NCBI GenBank assembly: GCA_045654245.1
Contig: JAZOMX010000017.1
Coordinates: 55,910 to 119,909, forward strand
Length of the DNA stretch: 64,000 nucleotides
Direction of reading: 5' to 3'
DNA from: UBA10677 sp045654245
Lineage (GTDB): Bacteria; Bacillota; Clostridia; Christensenellales; Pumilibacteraceae
How positions within the stretch are numbered: the stretch's first letter is position 1; the number at the start of each line of letters is the position of its first letter. Position numbers and translations under genes: made by a program. The notes under the pieces were generated by a model, which saw only the letters and a list, made by a program, of their open reading frames with translations, did no database searches and was not told where the DNA came from. Positions 1 to 8,323 of the stretch are shown piece after piece.

Positions 1-570
1 ATTGACCTAGGACTTGGTAATATCGACTTCGAGCCTCTTAAAAAACTCTGCGAAGACGAAGACGTCGAGTACCATATCGAGCATACCGAAATCGGACCTA
101 TTATCTTTGACGTTAGAAAAGAGAAAAATCCTTGTTCGCTTTGCTCCAAAATGCGCCGTGGCGCGCTTAATACCGCACTTCTCTCGCTTGGGTGCAATAA
201 ACTTGCGCTTGGTCATCACGCCGACGACCTCGTGGAAACTATGCTACTTTCTCTATTCTACGAGGGCAGACTTTCTACTATGGCTCCTATTAGTTTTATG
301 GATAGAAGTGGCGTTACGCTTATTCGTCCGCTAATTTACACCGAGGAAAAAAATATCGCTTCGTACGCAAAATGCTTACCCATTACTAAAAATCCTTGTC
401 CAGCCGACCACGAAACGCAACGCGAAAAGATGAAAGAACTTATTAGGTCTATTCAAAAGGATATCCCCTTCGCGAAAGATAGAATGCTATCGGCAATTAT
501 CAATCCGGATAGATATAACCTTTGGGATAAATACGAGAAAAATCCTAACGCAGGAAGAAAAAGGAAATAG
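1..570 (+). CDS. TtcA-like tRNA 2-thiolation ATPase (5' end missing)
   Basis: The reading frame is open from base 1 and ends at 570, so only the C-terminal 189 residues are seen. Visible are a CxxC pair (PCSLC, residues 45-48), the segment GHHADD typical of PP-loop adenylating enzymes of the TtcA/TilS superfamily, and a further Cys in NPCPADHETQR. These fit TtcA-type enzymes, which use ATP and an Fe-S cluster to make 2-thiocytidine in tRNA. The SGGKDS loop would lie off the window. The stop is 9 bp before the next gene. A different PP-loop thiolase of the same family cannot be excluded. Confidence 0.75.
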   Translation: MDLGLGNIDFEPLKKLCEDEDVEYHIEHTEIGPIIFDVRKEKNPCSLCSKMRRGALNTALLSLGCNKLALGHHADDLVETMLLSLFYEGRLSTMAPISFMDRSGVTLIRPLIYTEEKNIASYAKCLPITKNPCPADHETQREKMKELIRSIQKDIPFAKDRMLSAIINPDRYNLWDKYEKNPNAGRKRK

Positions 571-579
571 GAAACGACT

Positions 580-1857
580 ATGGAAATCTCTACAACACAA
601 AACAATGAAAAAAGGTTTAAAAAAATTGCGTGGCTAATCTTACTTTCGTTTGGTTTTACATATCTCTTCTTTTATAACGGTCGCCAAAACATCAATCTCG
701 TTATGACGCAAATGGCAGAGGATTTAGGTTCTTCCGTAGCCTCTCTCGGCGTAGTATCTTCTGCGTTATTTTGGTGTTACGCTTTTGGACAACTAGTAAG
801 TGGTCGCCTCGGCTCGATTTTCGGTCACAAGCGATTTATTATTATCGGAATTATCGGTAGCGCAATACTAAACGTTGCTATTTCTTTTCAACACAATATT
901 TCGGTAATCGCCGTGCTTTGGGGAGCAAACGGCTTTTTTCAATCAATGCTCTGGGCAAACGGCTTAGGCGTGATTAACAAATGGTGGCCAAAAAGCAAAC
1001 GCGGTTTTACCACGGGACTAGCAACCTTTTTCTCTGGTATGGCGCAAGTCGTAACTTATCTAACTATTCTACTCTGTCTCGAACTCAACCCCGAGTGGGG
1101 CTGGCGTTCAGCGTTTAGACTTCCGTTAATCCCCGTTTGTCTTATGATTATTGCCCTCGTTTTCTTTTTTAAGGACTCTCCGCAAATAGCAGGCTTTAAT
1201 CCTATCGTTGACGAGGACAGTAAGCGCGACGACGAACTTTCCGCGCTAATTCAAAGCAAAGGTTTTCTATACCCGTACAAAGTTCTCTTTACCGAGCCTA
1301 AAGTTCTAGTTTTTTGTCTAATTTCCGCGATTGCAGGAATAGGCAGATACGGACTATTAACTTGGGTTCCCACCTATTTTATGGAGGAACTTGGACTATC
1401 AATAAAAGACGGAATTTTCAGTTCAATTCTTCTTCCCTTCGGACAGGCGTGCGCTATGTTCATTTTCCCGATAATTACCGATAAACTGCTAAAAGGCAAG
1501 CGCGAACCTATGCTAATTATAGCCTCTCTCGTGACTTTTGTAGGTATGATAATCTTCCCCTTTATTAGAGTCCAACTCTTCGCCTCGATTATGCTCTTTA
1601 TCCTTGGCGTATTCGCTATGGTAACGGGCGTTATTTGGACGATTGCAGGCGATATCGGAGGCAAAACGTTCTCTTCTACCGTTTTAGGAGTATTCGACTG
1701 GGCGGTATATATGGGCGCAGCGCTACAAGCCTCGTTATTCGGATTTATCAAAAACGCTTTCGGCTGGAACGCAATATTTATTATAATCGGCGCGCTATAT
1801 ATAATTATGTTAATCCTAACGCTTATCGCTCGAAAAATGAAAACCAAACGGATTTAA
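580..1857 (+). CDS. MFS transporter, organophosphate:phosphate antiporter (GlpT/UhpT) type
   Basis: A 425-residue integral membrane protein with about 12 hydrophobic segments. The N-terminal FFYNGRQNINL, the later GRLGSIFGHKR loop and the WWPKSKRG loop resemble the OPA branch of the major facilitator superfamily, whose members exchange sugar or glycerol phosphates for phosphate. The substrate cannot be read from sequence. It starts 9 bp after the TtcA-like gene and is probably co-transcribed with it. A strong terminator follows. Confidence 0.75.
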   Translation: MEISTTQNNEKRFKKIAWLILLSFGFTYLFFYNGRQNINLVMTQMAEDLGSSVASLGVVSSALFWCYAFGQLVSGRLGSIFGHKRFIIIGIIGSAILNVAISFQHNISVIAVLWGANGFFQSMLWANGLGVINKWWPKSKRGFTTGLATFFSGMAQVVTYLTILLCLELNPEWGWRSAFRLPLIPVCLMIIALVFFFKDSPQIAGFNPIVDEDSKRDDELSALIQSKGFLYPYKVLFTEPKVLVFCLISAIAGIGRYGLLTWVPTYFMEELGLSIKDGIFSSILLPFGQACAMFIFPIITDKLLKGKREPMLIIASLVTFVGMIIFPFIRVQLFASIMLFILGVFAMVTGVIWTIAGDIGGKTFSSTVLGVFDWAVYMGAALQASLFGFIKNAFGWNAIFIIIGALYIIMLILTLIARKMKTKRI

Positions 1858-1875
1858 CCACTTTACAAAACTAAA

Positions 1876-1902
1876 AACCGCACTCAGAATAAGAGTGCGG
1901 TT
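1876..1902. terminator. Bidirectional intrinsic terminator
   Basis: A perfect 10-bp stem (AACCGCACTC with GAGTGCGGTT) and a 7-nt loop, followed by a T-run on the + strand and preceded by an A-run that gives a T-run on the - strand. It separates the convergent transporter and trmL genes. Confidence 0.9.
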
Positions 1903-1909
1903 TTTTCTT

Positions 1910-2371
1910 TTACTTTTGACCAAAGAAATCGTTTTGACGGAGCGCCTCGTAAAGCACGATTGCAACCGAATTAGACAAGTTAAGCGAACGGAGCGAGCCG
2001 TACATAGGGATACGAACGGCTTTATCTAGGTTGCCGAAAACTAGGCTTTCGGGCAATCCTTTCGTTTCTTTTCCAAACAAAATAAACGAGCCGTCGGGAT
2101 ACTTTACTTCGGTGTAAGACTGTTTTGCTTTCGTGGACGCAAGAAAGAAAGTTGCGCCCTCGTTTTTAGCGAAAAAGTCGTCGAGGTTATCGTAATAAAC
2201 GATATCCACCTTATCCCAGTAATCTAGTCCAGCCCTACGAATACTCTTTTCTGAAACGTCAAATCCGAGCGGACGAACAAGGTGTAATCTCGTATTCGTG
2301 CAAGCGCAAGTGCGAGCGATATTACCCGTATTTTGTGGAATTTCTGGTTCTACTAAAACGATATTAAGCAT
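1910..2371 (-). CDS. trmL: tRNA (cytidine(34)-2'-O)-methyltransferase TrmL
   Basis: A 153-residue SPOUT methyltransferase of the short TrmL type, which 2'-O-methylates the wobble base of certain leucine tRNAs using SAM. Motifs seen: VLVEPEIPQNTGNIAR near the start, LFGKETKGLP in the middle, and IPMYGSLRSLNLSNSVAI near the end, which form the SPOUT knot. The ATG overlaps the TAA of the upstream tautomerase gene (TAATG), so translation is probably coupled. Confidence 0.93.
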   Translation of the reverse strand: MLNIVLVEPEIPQNTGNIARTCACTNTRLHLVRPLGFDVSEKSIRRAGLDYWDKVDIVYYDNLDDFFAKNEGATFFLASTKAKQSYTEVKYPDGSFILFGKETKGLPESLVFGNLDKAVRIPMYGSLRSLNLSNSVAIVLYEALRQNDFFGQK

Positions 2372-2607
2372 TAAAGCAAATCCTTGGGGTCGTAACCGGG
2401 CGCTTTATACAAGAAATCTTGTTTATCGGTAATCTCTTTTTTGAACTCGTCTTGCCACTCTACGGGCGTATAGTCCTCAATCGTTACGCTAATATGCGAA
2501 TCGCCCGCCCCTATCGTGTCGTGGAGCGCCTTGGAAAGCGCGTCGGCAAGGTTCTTTTTTTGTTCTTCAGTTCTGCCTTTAAGCATTTTTACGGAAATAT
2601 GTGGCAT
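2371..2607 (-). CDS. 4-oxalocrotonate tautomerase-like protein
   Basis: A 78-residue protein starting MPHISVKM. Removal of Met leaves the N-terminal Pro that is the catalytic base in the tautomerase superfamily. Length and the GRTEEQKKNLADAL segment fit the small 4-OT/MIF fold. The substrate is unknown. It is the promoter-proximal gene of a two-gene unit with trmL. Confidence 0.8.
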   Translation of the reverse strand: MPHISVKMLKGRTEEQKKNLADALSKALHDTIGAGDSHISVTIEDYTPVEWQDEFKKEITDKQDFLYKAPGYDPKDLL

Positions 2608-2656
2608 AATTTTTCTCCTTTTTTCGTTAGGCGTTTTCGCCCCTTATTCTACCTAT

Positions 2657-2685
2657 ATTGTACCACGACGAAGTAAGAAAAGCAA
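2657..2685 (-). promoter_or_regulatory. Promoter for tautomerase-trmL
   Basis: On the - strand TTGCTT, a 17-bp spacer, then TACAAT, about 50 bp before the tautomerase ATG. Confidence 0.65.
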
Positions 2686-2726
2686 CTGTTTTTCATAAAA
2701 TTACTTGCGAGAGAATATCAATAAAT

Positions 2727-3488
2727 ATGAATATTTTTCAAGCGTTACTTATGGGAATATTACAAGGCTTTACGGAGTTTTTACCTATCTCGTCTAGCGG
2801 ACATCTCGTTCTTTTTTCGCAAATCACGGGGCTTACCTCGTCGGTACAATTCGACCTTGTTTTACACCTCGGCTCGCTATTTGCCGTGCTCGTTTTCGAG
2901 CGCAAAGAAGTCCTAAATCTCATAAAGCACCCCTTGTCGAAAACGGCGAAAACACTAGTTCTATCTACTCTTATTACGACAATCGTCGCGCTTTGTTTTA
3001 GTAGCGTTATATCCTCCTCGTTCGAGGGCGAATTCTTGCCGTTTTGCTTTCTTATAAGCGCAATCATACTGTTTTTAAGCGATAAATTTTCGCCTCGGCA
3101 AAGCAAAAATATCGGTTACTCTCAAGCAGTTATTTTAGGGCTTGCGCAAGGCCTTGCCGTTTTCCCGGGCATATCTCGAAGTGGTACGACCTACTCAGTC
3201 GGTAATACCCTAGGCGTAAAAAAAGAAGAAAACCTTAACTTTTGTTTTCTTCTCTCAATCCCCGTAATCGTAGGTGGCGTAATTTTATCCTTTTTCTCTT
3301 CTAAAATACAAAGAATATCGTTTTCCCTACTACTCGTCGGCTTTATCGCATCTTTCGTTTGCGCTCTAGCCTCGCTTAAGGTTATTAAAAAAGTTTTCCT
3401 AGGCCGAGGTTTTACCCCGTTTATCTACTACCTTACTTGCCTTTCGGTATTTTTAACGCTAAACGATTTACTTTTTCATATCTTTTAA
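2727..3488 (+). CDS. uppP: Undecaprenyl-diphosphatase UppP/BacA
   Basis: A 253-residue polytopic membrane protein that dephosphorylates undecaprenyl diphosphate to recycle the lipid carrier for peptidoglycan and other envelope polymers. Both family signatures are present: QGFTEFLPISSSGH at residues 13-26 and PGISRSG at 147-153. The ATG at 2727 is chosen because the UppP family begins with this MNIFQALLMG-like helix; the longer open frame from 2658 adds 23 non-homologous polar residues. The ribosome site is weak. Confidence 0.93.
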   Translation: MNIFQALLMGILQGFTEFLPISSSGHLVLFSQITGLTSSVQFDLVLHLGSLFAVLVFERKEVLNLIKHPLSKTAKTLVLSTLITTIVALCFSSVISSSFEGEFLPFCFLISAIILFLSDKFSPRQSKNIGYSQAVILGLAQGLAVFPGISRSGTTYSVGNTLGVKKEENLNFCFLLSIPVIVGGVILSFFSSKIQRISFSLLLVGFIASFVCALASLKVIKKVFLGRGFTPFIYYLTCLSVFLTLNDLLFHIF

Positions 3489-3538
3489 CACATAAAAACA
3501 CGGCAATCGGAACACACTACCTATGGAGGGCATTAGCC

Positions 3539-4030
3539 GTGAATAGTAAAGTTAAAGAAAACAAATTAGAAAGCGTTGGTTATTTTTTGCTCATTGTCGC
3601 CGTTATTATGGGACTTGGATTTTTGTCAGGCATTATCGGTGGCGCAAAAGAGGGATACTCGGGACTTACTAGGCCTACTTTCACTCCGCCGAATATAGTA
3701 TTTTCAATCGTTTGGCCTTTGCTCTATTTTATGATGGGTTGTTCGGTTTTCGCCGTAATCTTTTCGGACGCTAAACCTGCGCTTAAAACGACTTCAATCG
3801 TACTCTTTTCGCTATCGCTTGCCGTAAACCTAGCGTGGCCTATCGTATTTTTCCGCCTCGACGCTTACTTCATTTCCTTTCTACTTTTAGCAGTTCTCGT
3901 AGCGCACGTAATTGCGGTAATCGTAGTTAACTTTTTTATCAACAAAACCTCGGCGCTACTTCTAATCCCATACGCGCTATGGCTATTGTTTGCTTGCTAT
4001 CTTACGATTATGATTGTAATCTATAACTAA
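3539..4030 (+). CDS. tspO: TspO/MBR family tryptophan-rich sensory protein
   Basis: A 163-residue protein with five predicted membrane helices, matching the usual length of TspO. Seen: GLTRPTFTPPNIVFSIVWPLLY, a classic TspO P/W-rich loop (motif shown in part), and NLAWPIVFF later. TspO binds porphyrins and other hydrophobic ligands in the membrane; its role in Firmicutes is not settled. Start: GTG at 3539 with GGAGGG 8 bp upstream. The longer open frame from 3437 overlaps uppP and has no such site. Confidence 0.88.
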   Translation: MNSKVKENKLESVGYFLLIVAVIMGLGFLSGIIGGAKEGYSGLTRPTFTPPNIVFSIVWPLLYFMMGCSVFAVIFSDAKPALKTTSIVLFSLSLAVNLAWPIVFFRLDAYFISFLLLAVLVAHVIAVIVVNFFINKTSALLLIPYALWLLFACYLTIMIVIYN

Positions 4031-4037
4031 CGAATAA

Positions 4038-4074
4038 AAAACCCGTACCGGCTTTCACTTTCTGTACGGGTTTT
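4038..4074 (+). terminator. Intrinsic terminator after tspO
   Basis: An 11-bp stem AAAACCCGTAC with GTACGGGTTTT, a 15-nt loop and a short T-run. The A-rich start also gives a T-run on the other strand, so it may serve the convergent rubrerythrin gene. Confidence 0.8.
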
Positions 4075-4089
4075 ATGGTAGGTAAATTA

Positions 4090-4620
4090 TTATTTACCAA
4101 AATATCTCTTGAGTAGTCCTACGAAAGCAGCGCCGTGACGAGCCTCGTCCTTTGCCATTTCGTGTACGGTATCGTGTACTGCATCATAGCCGAGTTGTTT
4201 TGCTCTTGCTGCGATATCGAGTTTCGCTTTGCAAGCACCGCCCTCAGCGTTAGCACGAGCCTCGAGGTTCTCTTTGGTAGATGCAGAAACTACTTCGCCC
4301 AAAAGTTCACAGAACTTCGCAGCGTGCTCTGCCTCTTCGTAAGCGATACGCTTATAAGCCTCTGCTACCTCGGGATAACCTTCACGGTCAGCAACTCTGC
4401 TCATAGCAAGATACATACCAACCTCGGTGCACTCGCCCTGGAAATGGTCGCGAAGTCCTTGTAGAACCTCAGCATCTTCAACCTTTCCGTCGCCTACTGC
4501 GTGTACGCAAGCCCAAGCAAAAGACTCTTCCTTAATCTCTTCAAACTTGGTAGCACCACATTGAGGGCATCTAGCAACCTCGTCTTTAACAGCCATTCCA
4601 CAAACCAAACATCTTTTCAT
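4090..4620 (-). CDS. Reverse-type rubrerythrin (rubredoxin domain first)
   Basis: 176 residues. Residues 1-25 hold a rubredoxin-like iron site (CLVCG and CPQCG), followed by a ferritin-like four-helix domain with diiron motifs EEAEH and DEARH and a GECTE helix. This order is the reverse of classical rubrerythrin and is typical of clostridial peroxide-reducing reverse rubrerythrins (NADH peroxidase activity). It acts in the cytoplasm in anaerobic oxidative-stress defence. It lies 56 bp downstream of a PerR/Fur gene with no clear terminator between them, which supports peroxide- or metal-controlled expression. Confidence 0.9.
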   Translation of the reverse strand: MKRCLVCGMAVKDEVARCPQCGATKFEEIKEESFAWACVHAVGDGKVEDAEVLQGLRDHFQGECTEVGMYLAMSRVADREGYPEVAEAYKRIAYEEAEHAAKFCELLGEVVSASTKENLEARANAEGGACKAKLDIAARAKQLGYDAVHDTVHEMAKDEARHGAAFVGLLKRYFGK

Positions 4621-4676
4621 AATCTTATATCCTCCAAAATAATCTTTTTATTTTTTTATCGCCCTTTCGGCGTTTT

Positions 4677-5063
4677 TTACTTTTTACAATCGGGGCATAT
4701 TCCGTAGAATATTATCTTCTTCTTATCCACCTTAAACCCCGTCTGCTCTACTTCCTTTTCTAAATTAAACGACGCGAAGATATCTATTATCCGTCCACAC
4801 TCCGAGCATATAAAGTGCGCGTGGTCACTAGTATCAGCGTCGTAATGTATGCTATCTCTCGTCGTTTCTAGCGTACATACAAGTCCGTCGTCAACTAACC
4901 TTTTTAAGTTACGATATACCGTCGCCATACCAATGTCGGGCAACTTCCCTCGCACCATTTCGTATATGGTCTCGCAGTCGGGATGCGCTTTCGTTGATTT
5001 CAGCGTTTCGTATATCACTTCGCGTTGCAACGAATATCGTGTATTCCTTCCGGGTAAATCCAT
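4677..5063 (-). CDS. Fur-family metalloregulator, PerR-like
   Basis: 128 residues with a winged-helix domain (MATVYRNLKRLVDDGLV, about 46-62) and a C-terminal dimer domain with two structural zinc pairs (C86-C89 and C123-C126). The segment RIID places Asp at the position that is Asp in PerR and Glu in Fur by my hand alignment, which favours a peroxide sensor. The ATG at 5063 follows AAAGGAGG; the longer frame to 5108 runs through the operator. The rubrerythrin gene lies downstream. Confidence 0.88.
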   Translation of the reverse strand: MDLPGRNTRYSLQREVIYETLKSTKAHPDCETIYEMVRGKLPDIGMATVYRNLKRLVDDGLVCTLETTRDSIHYDADTSDHAHFICSECGRIIDIFASFNLEKEVEQTGFKVDKKKIIFYGICPDCKK

Positions 5064-5092
5064 AACGAAACCTCCTTTGTAGCAGTCGTAAG

Positions 5093-5107
5093 TGATAATG
5101 ATTATCA
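5093..5107. promoter_or_regulatory. Fur/PerR box (7-1-7 palindrome)
   Basis: A perfect TGATAAT-G-ATTATCA inverted repeat just downstream of the predicted transcription start of the perR-like gene. It matches the 7-1-7 box of Bacillus Fur-family regulators, so autoregulation is likely. Confidence 0.85.
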
Positions 5108-5118
5108 TTTACATTTAT

Positions 5119-5147
5119 ATAATACACGATTAAAAAAGGTTTGTCAA
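5119..5147 (-). promoter_or_regulatory. Promoter of perR-rubrerythrin unit
   Basis: On the - strand TTGACA, a 17-bp spacer, then TATTAT. The metalloregulator box begins 12 bp downstream of the -10 element. Confidence 0.85.
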
Positions 5148-5205
5148 GCGTTTTTTAAAAGTTTTTTAAATTTTTTTAAAAAAGTTTTTCGAGCGTTTTA
5201 AATAA

Positions 5206-5237
5206 AAAAATCCGTCCTTATAAAAAGACGGTTTTTT
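5206..5237 (-). terminator. Terminator of the thrC-trpS gene unit
   Basis: On the - strand a CCGTC/GACGG stem extended by A/T pairs, followed by a T-run, directly after the stop of the membrane protein gene. Confidence 0.75.
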
Positions 5238-5240
5238 ATT

Positions 5241-5765
5241 TTACTTTAAGTTTTTAAGTATTCTTTCCGCTCCGTAAGAGAAAAACAAATCCACGGGTAA
5301 AACGGCTACGACGAGCATTATGCCCGCCCAGACTTTACCGATTTTGTCGATTAGTACGGATAGCGAAGTGCCTGCGATTTTATCGAATACTAGCATCATT
5401 ACTACGAACGCTACGGCAAAGAAAACCGCAGAAATTGCTAGACGAAGAAGGAGTTGCGCCGTTACTGAGTAACTTAACTTGCGCATAAAGAACGCAAGGA
5501 GCGAATAGGGAGCAAAAACGATTATAAGAAACAAAAAGGTTGCAGTTACGCCCGAAATGAAGAAACAAATCGAAACGCCTGCGATAATCGAAATAGCGCC
5601 GTAAATAATTCCGCATCTTGTAAGCGCGATATAGAACGCAAGCGAACATAGAATTAGCGGAACTATTCTCGCCGGGGTAAACTGCGAGAGCAAAACGGAA
5701 ATTACCGCTATTGCCACGCAAACCGCCGTATAAGTTATCTTCCTACTTTTATCTCTACCGTTCAT
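5241..5765 (-). CDS. Six-helix membrane protein of unknown function
   Basis: 174 residues with about five or six hydrophobic helices and short loops. Not recognised at family level; the overall look resembles small Firmicute membrane proteins and, more loosely, ECF transporter S-components, but no diagnostic motif is seen. The ATG at 5765 overlaps the TAA of the upstream J-like gene (TAATG), so a coupled product is likely. It is the last gene of the leftward unit beginning at 10235. Confidence 0.6.
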   Translation of the reverse strand: MNGRDKSRKITYTAVCVAIAVISVLLSQFTPARIVPLILCSLAFYIALTRCGIIYGAISIIAGVSICFFISGVTATFLFLIIVFAPYSLLAFFMRKLSYSVTAQLLLRLAISAVFFAVAFVVMMLVFDKIAGTSLSVLIDKIGKVWAGIMLVVAVLPVDLFFSYGAERILKNLK

Positions 5766-6382
5766 TACATTCCGCCACAGCAACGCATACAGTCACAGCA
5801 AGTTGACGCCAAGCAGTACGCCATACAACAATTAGAAAGAGCGTCTCCGTTTCCGCCGTTATCGTGAACTTCATACGCGTGAGGATTACCACCGATATTA
5901 TCTCTTCCAACCGATTGCTGATTAACGTACGGATTGCCCATTACTTGGTTGAGTTTGTTTAGAACTTCACGATATTTTTGGTTGTTAGGCTCAAGCGCAA
6001 TCGCAGTCTCGAGGTGTTTCTTACACTCGGTAAGCCACTCTCTTCTATAATATAGGAGCGCTTGGTTATAGTGCCACTCCGCCGTTCTATTTCTAATTCC
6101 GTCAAGAGCAGACTGCGCCTCGTCGTAACGCTGTTCTTTAATAAGTTTGTCGATATACGAATAATCGTCGTCCACGCCCGTAGCCTCTACAACCTCTTGG
6201 CGTGCGACAATTTGTTTCCAAGCGTCCTCAAGTTCGGTTAGTTTTTTGGCTGCATCAGCGCCCTCTTTACCGGGTAAAAAACGAGCCTCACTATACTCCG
6301 CTTTTAGTTTTTCGTATCTTGCTTTTAATTCTTCAGGCGTAGCGCTTATATCTGCGCCCAAAATCTCGTAAGGATTTTTCAT
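5765..6382 (-). CDS. Degenerate J-domain protein with TPR-like middle and Cys-rich tail
   Basis: 205 residues. Residues 1-35 look like the start of a DnaJ domain (NPYEILG, then two helices), but the HPD motif is absent: the corresponding loop reads YSEARFLPG. Residues about 75-145 contain TPR-like helices (EWHYNQALLYYRREW, HLETAIALEPNN). The last 25 residues hold nine Cys, in CC, CxxxC and CxxC spacings, ending CCGGM. Without HPD it should not stimulate Hsp70 in the usual way. It lies between a DUF5685-like gene and a membrane protein. Confidence 0.65.
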   Translation of the reverse strand: MKNPYEILGADISATPEELKARYEKLKAEYSEARFLPGKEGADAAKKLTELEDAWKQIVARQEVVEATGVDDDYSYIDKLIKEQRYDEAQSALDGIRNRTAEWHYNQALLYYRREWLTECKKHLETAIALEPNNQKYREVLNKLNQVMGNPYVNQQSVGRDNIGGNPHAYEVHDNGGNGDALSNCCMAYCLASTCCDCMRCCGGM

Positions 6383-6430
6383 TACTTCTCCTTTTCCTTA
6401 TATAATATATATATTCCTTTTTTTCCTCGT

Positions 6431-7306
6431 CTATATTCTAGGCCGTGGTAATTTTTTTTCGCTAGATAAAACTTCGGTTACCTTTGCTCGAAGTCCGTCG
6501 TAAATTATATTTTTTAGTAGCGTATAACTTTGACTAAACTTAAGTGAGTTAAAACATTCTATCGTTCTATTTACCGTGCAAGCAAGCGTAAATTCTATCT
6601 CCGCTTTATTATCGTCAAAAAATTTCTTTCTTCCCTCGAAAACTTTTCCGCTTGCTAGAAATGGATTATAGTTTCCGCTTTTAGCGTCCTCGTCGATATC
6701 GTCGAGCGCATCTATAAGGTAAACGAATTTCCCGATATTATAGCAAAGAGCAAGCGCGTTTTCAGGCGCACCGTCGCCAAGAATTTCGGCGGTTACCTCA
6801 CGAAGTAACGATGCGAACGAGTGCGATACTTTATCAATACTAGTCTCGCCCGCTTTTTCCATTTCACGAAGTTCAGCATACCTGTTTTTCAAGATTTCGT
6901 CAACCTTGGGCATTTTTTCAACCGCTTTACGGTACGCCTTTTTGCAAAGCGAACGGACGAGCCGTCTTTTACCGCCTCCGCCACCGTCGATTACGTCGTC
7001 GGAAAGTTTATAGTACGCCATAATCACGTTACTCGCGCAAAGTCGTTCGAGTAATGGATTACCCTCAACGATTAGTTTGCTCTGAAACGGATTTCCTATA
7101 CACTTACCTTCCTTAAACTGCACTTCTTGGCTTAGTATATCGTGGGTAAAAAGCGAAAGAAAAGTTATGTCGTAAGTCGTCGAAAAGCGTGGGAGCGAGC
7201 CGTAATCTTTGCCGATTTGAACGCATACTCCACAGTAAAACGCCTTATACAAAGCGTAATCTTGCTGTCGCAACTGTTCTTTTAGGGGCGTAACGTAACC
7301 AAACAT
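6431..7306 (-). CDS. DUF5685-like protein with prenyl-synthase-like Asp motifs
   Basis: 291 residues beginning MFGYVTPLKEQL and with two Cys in FYCGVC near residue 26, as I recall for DUF5685 proteins of Firmicutes. Two acidic helical motifs are visible: YKLSDDVID near residue 100 and YLIDALDDIDED near residue 200. They resemble the paired Asp-rich motifs of all-alpha isoprenoid synthases. Function is unknown. It lies 2 bp from trpS and upstream of the J-like protein, an arrangement that suggests a joint role. Confidence 0.6.
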   Translation of the reverse strand: MFGYVTPLKEQLRQQDYALYKAFYCGVCVQIGKDYGSLPRFSTTYDITFLSLFTHDILSQEVQFKEGKCIGNPFQSKLIVEGNPLLERLCASNVIMAYYKLSDDVIDGGGGGKRRLVRSLCKKAYRKAVEKMPKVDEILKNRYAELREMEKAGETSIDKVSHSFASLLREVTAEILGDGAPENALALCYNIGKFVYLIDALDDIDEDAKSGNYNPFLASGKVFEGRKKFFDDNKAEIEFTLACTVNRTIECFNSLKFSQSYTLLKNIIYDGLRAKVTEVLSSEKKLPRPRI

Positions 7307-7308
7307 TA

Positions 7309-8313
7309 TTATACTCTCGGAACAAGTCCGATTTTACGATAAACTTTAGCGAGCGTCTTATAGGCCGTTCTCGACGCTTTATCAGCACCCTTTTTCATAA
7401 TCTCGGACAAATACGCCTTGTCGTTAATCAATTCAAAATAGGTCTTTCGTACGGGCTTAAAGTATTCTACTACGCTCTCTCCTACCCTTTGCTTAAAGGT
7501 TGCGTAATCAGCGGAGGCGAACTCTTTTTCGGCTTGCGCTATGCTTACGCCTGCAAAAGTGGAGTAAATCGTAAGGAGGTTGCTAATGCCGGGCTTATCA
7601 GCCGAAAACTTAATCGTATTGTCGCTATCAGTTACCGCTCTACGGAATTTACGCATAACGGTATCTTCGTCGTCGAGAAGGAATATCGTGCCGTTAGCGT
7701 TGTCGTCCGTCTTGCCCATTTTCGCTTTGGGGTCGAGGAGCGAATAAATCTTCGCACCCGTCTTGGGGTAAATTCCATCAGGAACGGCGAAAGTTGGCGA
7801 ATACTTATTGTTAAAGCGTTCCGCTATCGTTCTAGCGAGTTCTAGGTGTTGCTTTTGGTCTTTTCCTATCGGCACTAATTCGGCTTGATATAAAAGTATG
7901 TCCGCAGCCATAAGCGTGGGATAGGAAAATAGTCCTACGTTAATGTTCTCGGGCGCTTTTTGGCTTTTATCCTTAAACTGCGTCATTCTTCTCGCCTCGC
8001 CAAACTGCGTATAGCAGTTAAGCACCCACGCTAGTTCAGCGTGCGCAGAAACGTGGCTTTGCAAAAACAAAGTACATTTGTCGGGGTCAAGTCCGATTGC
8101 GATAAAGAACGCCAAGAAGTCGTAACTTCTCTTCCTTAAATCAGCGGGGTTGTTGTCCACCGTAAGCGAGTGGAGGTCGGCTACGGCGTAATAGCAATCG
8201 TAGTCCTCCGTCATTTTTATCATATTTTTAAGCGCACCGATATAGTTACCTATCGTGAGGTCGCCAGTAGGCTTAAGCGCACTAAAAATTACTTTTTGTT
8301 TTTCGTTTTCCAT
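7309..8313 (-). CDS. trpS: Tryptophanyl-tRNA synthetase
   Basis: 334 residues, the usual bacterial TrpRS length. The class I signatures are present: TIGNYIGAL in the HIGH position (about 19-27) and KMGKTDDN in the KMSKS position (about 198). It charges tRNA-Trp in the cytoplasm. It lies 10 bp after thrC in a compact leftward operon. A Trp-specific T-box elsewhere in the window (near trpB2) would sense the product of this enzyme. Confidence 0.96.
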   Translation of the reverse strand: MENEKQKVIFSALKPTGDLTIGNYIGALKNMIKMTEDYDCYYAVADLHSLTVDNNPADLRKRSYDFLAFFIAIGLDPDKCTLFLQSHVSAHAELAWVLNCYTQFGEARRMTQFKDKSQKAPENINVGLFSYPTLMAADILLYQAELVPIGKDQKQHLELARTIAERFNNKYSPTFAVPDGIYPKTGAKIYSLLDPKAKMGKTDDNANGTIFLLDDEDTVMRKFRRAVTDSDNTIKFSADKPGISNLLTIYSTFAGVSIAQAEKEFASADYATFKQRVGESVVEYFKPVRKTYFELINDKAYLSEIMKKGADKASRTAYKTLAKVYRKIGLVPRV

Positions 8314-8323
8314 TATCTATTAC

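Noticed and set aside
1374..1847. Antisense frame in the MFS transporter gene
   Set aside because: Opposite a clear transporter with no start site or homology; shadow.
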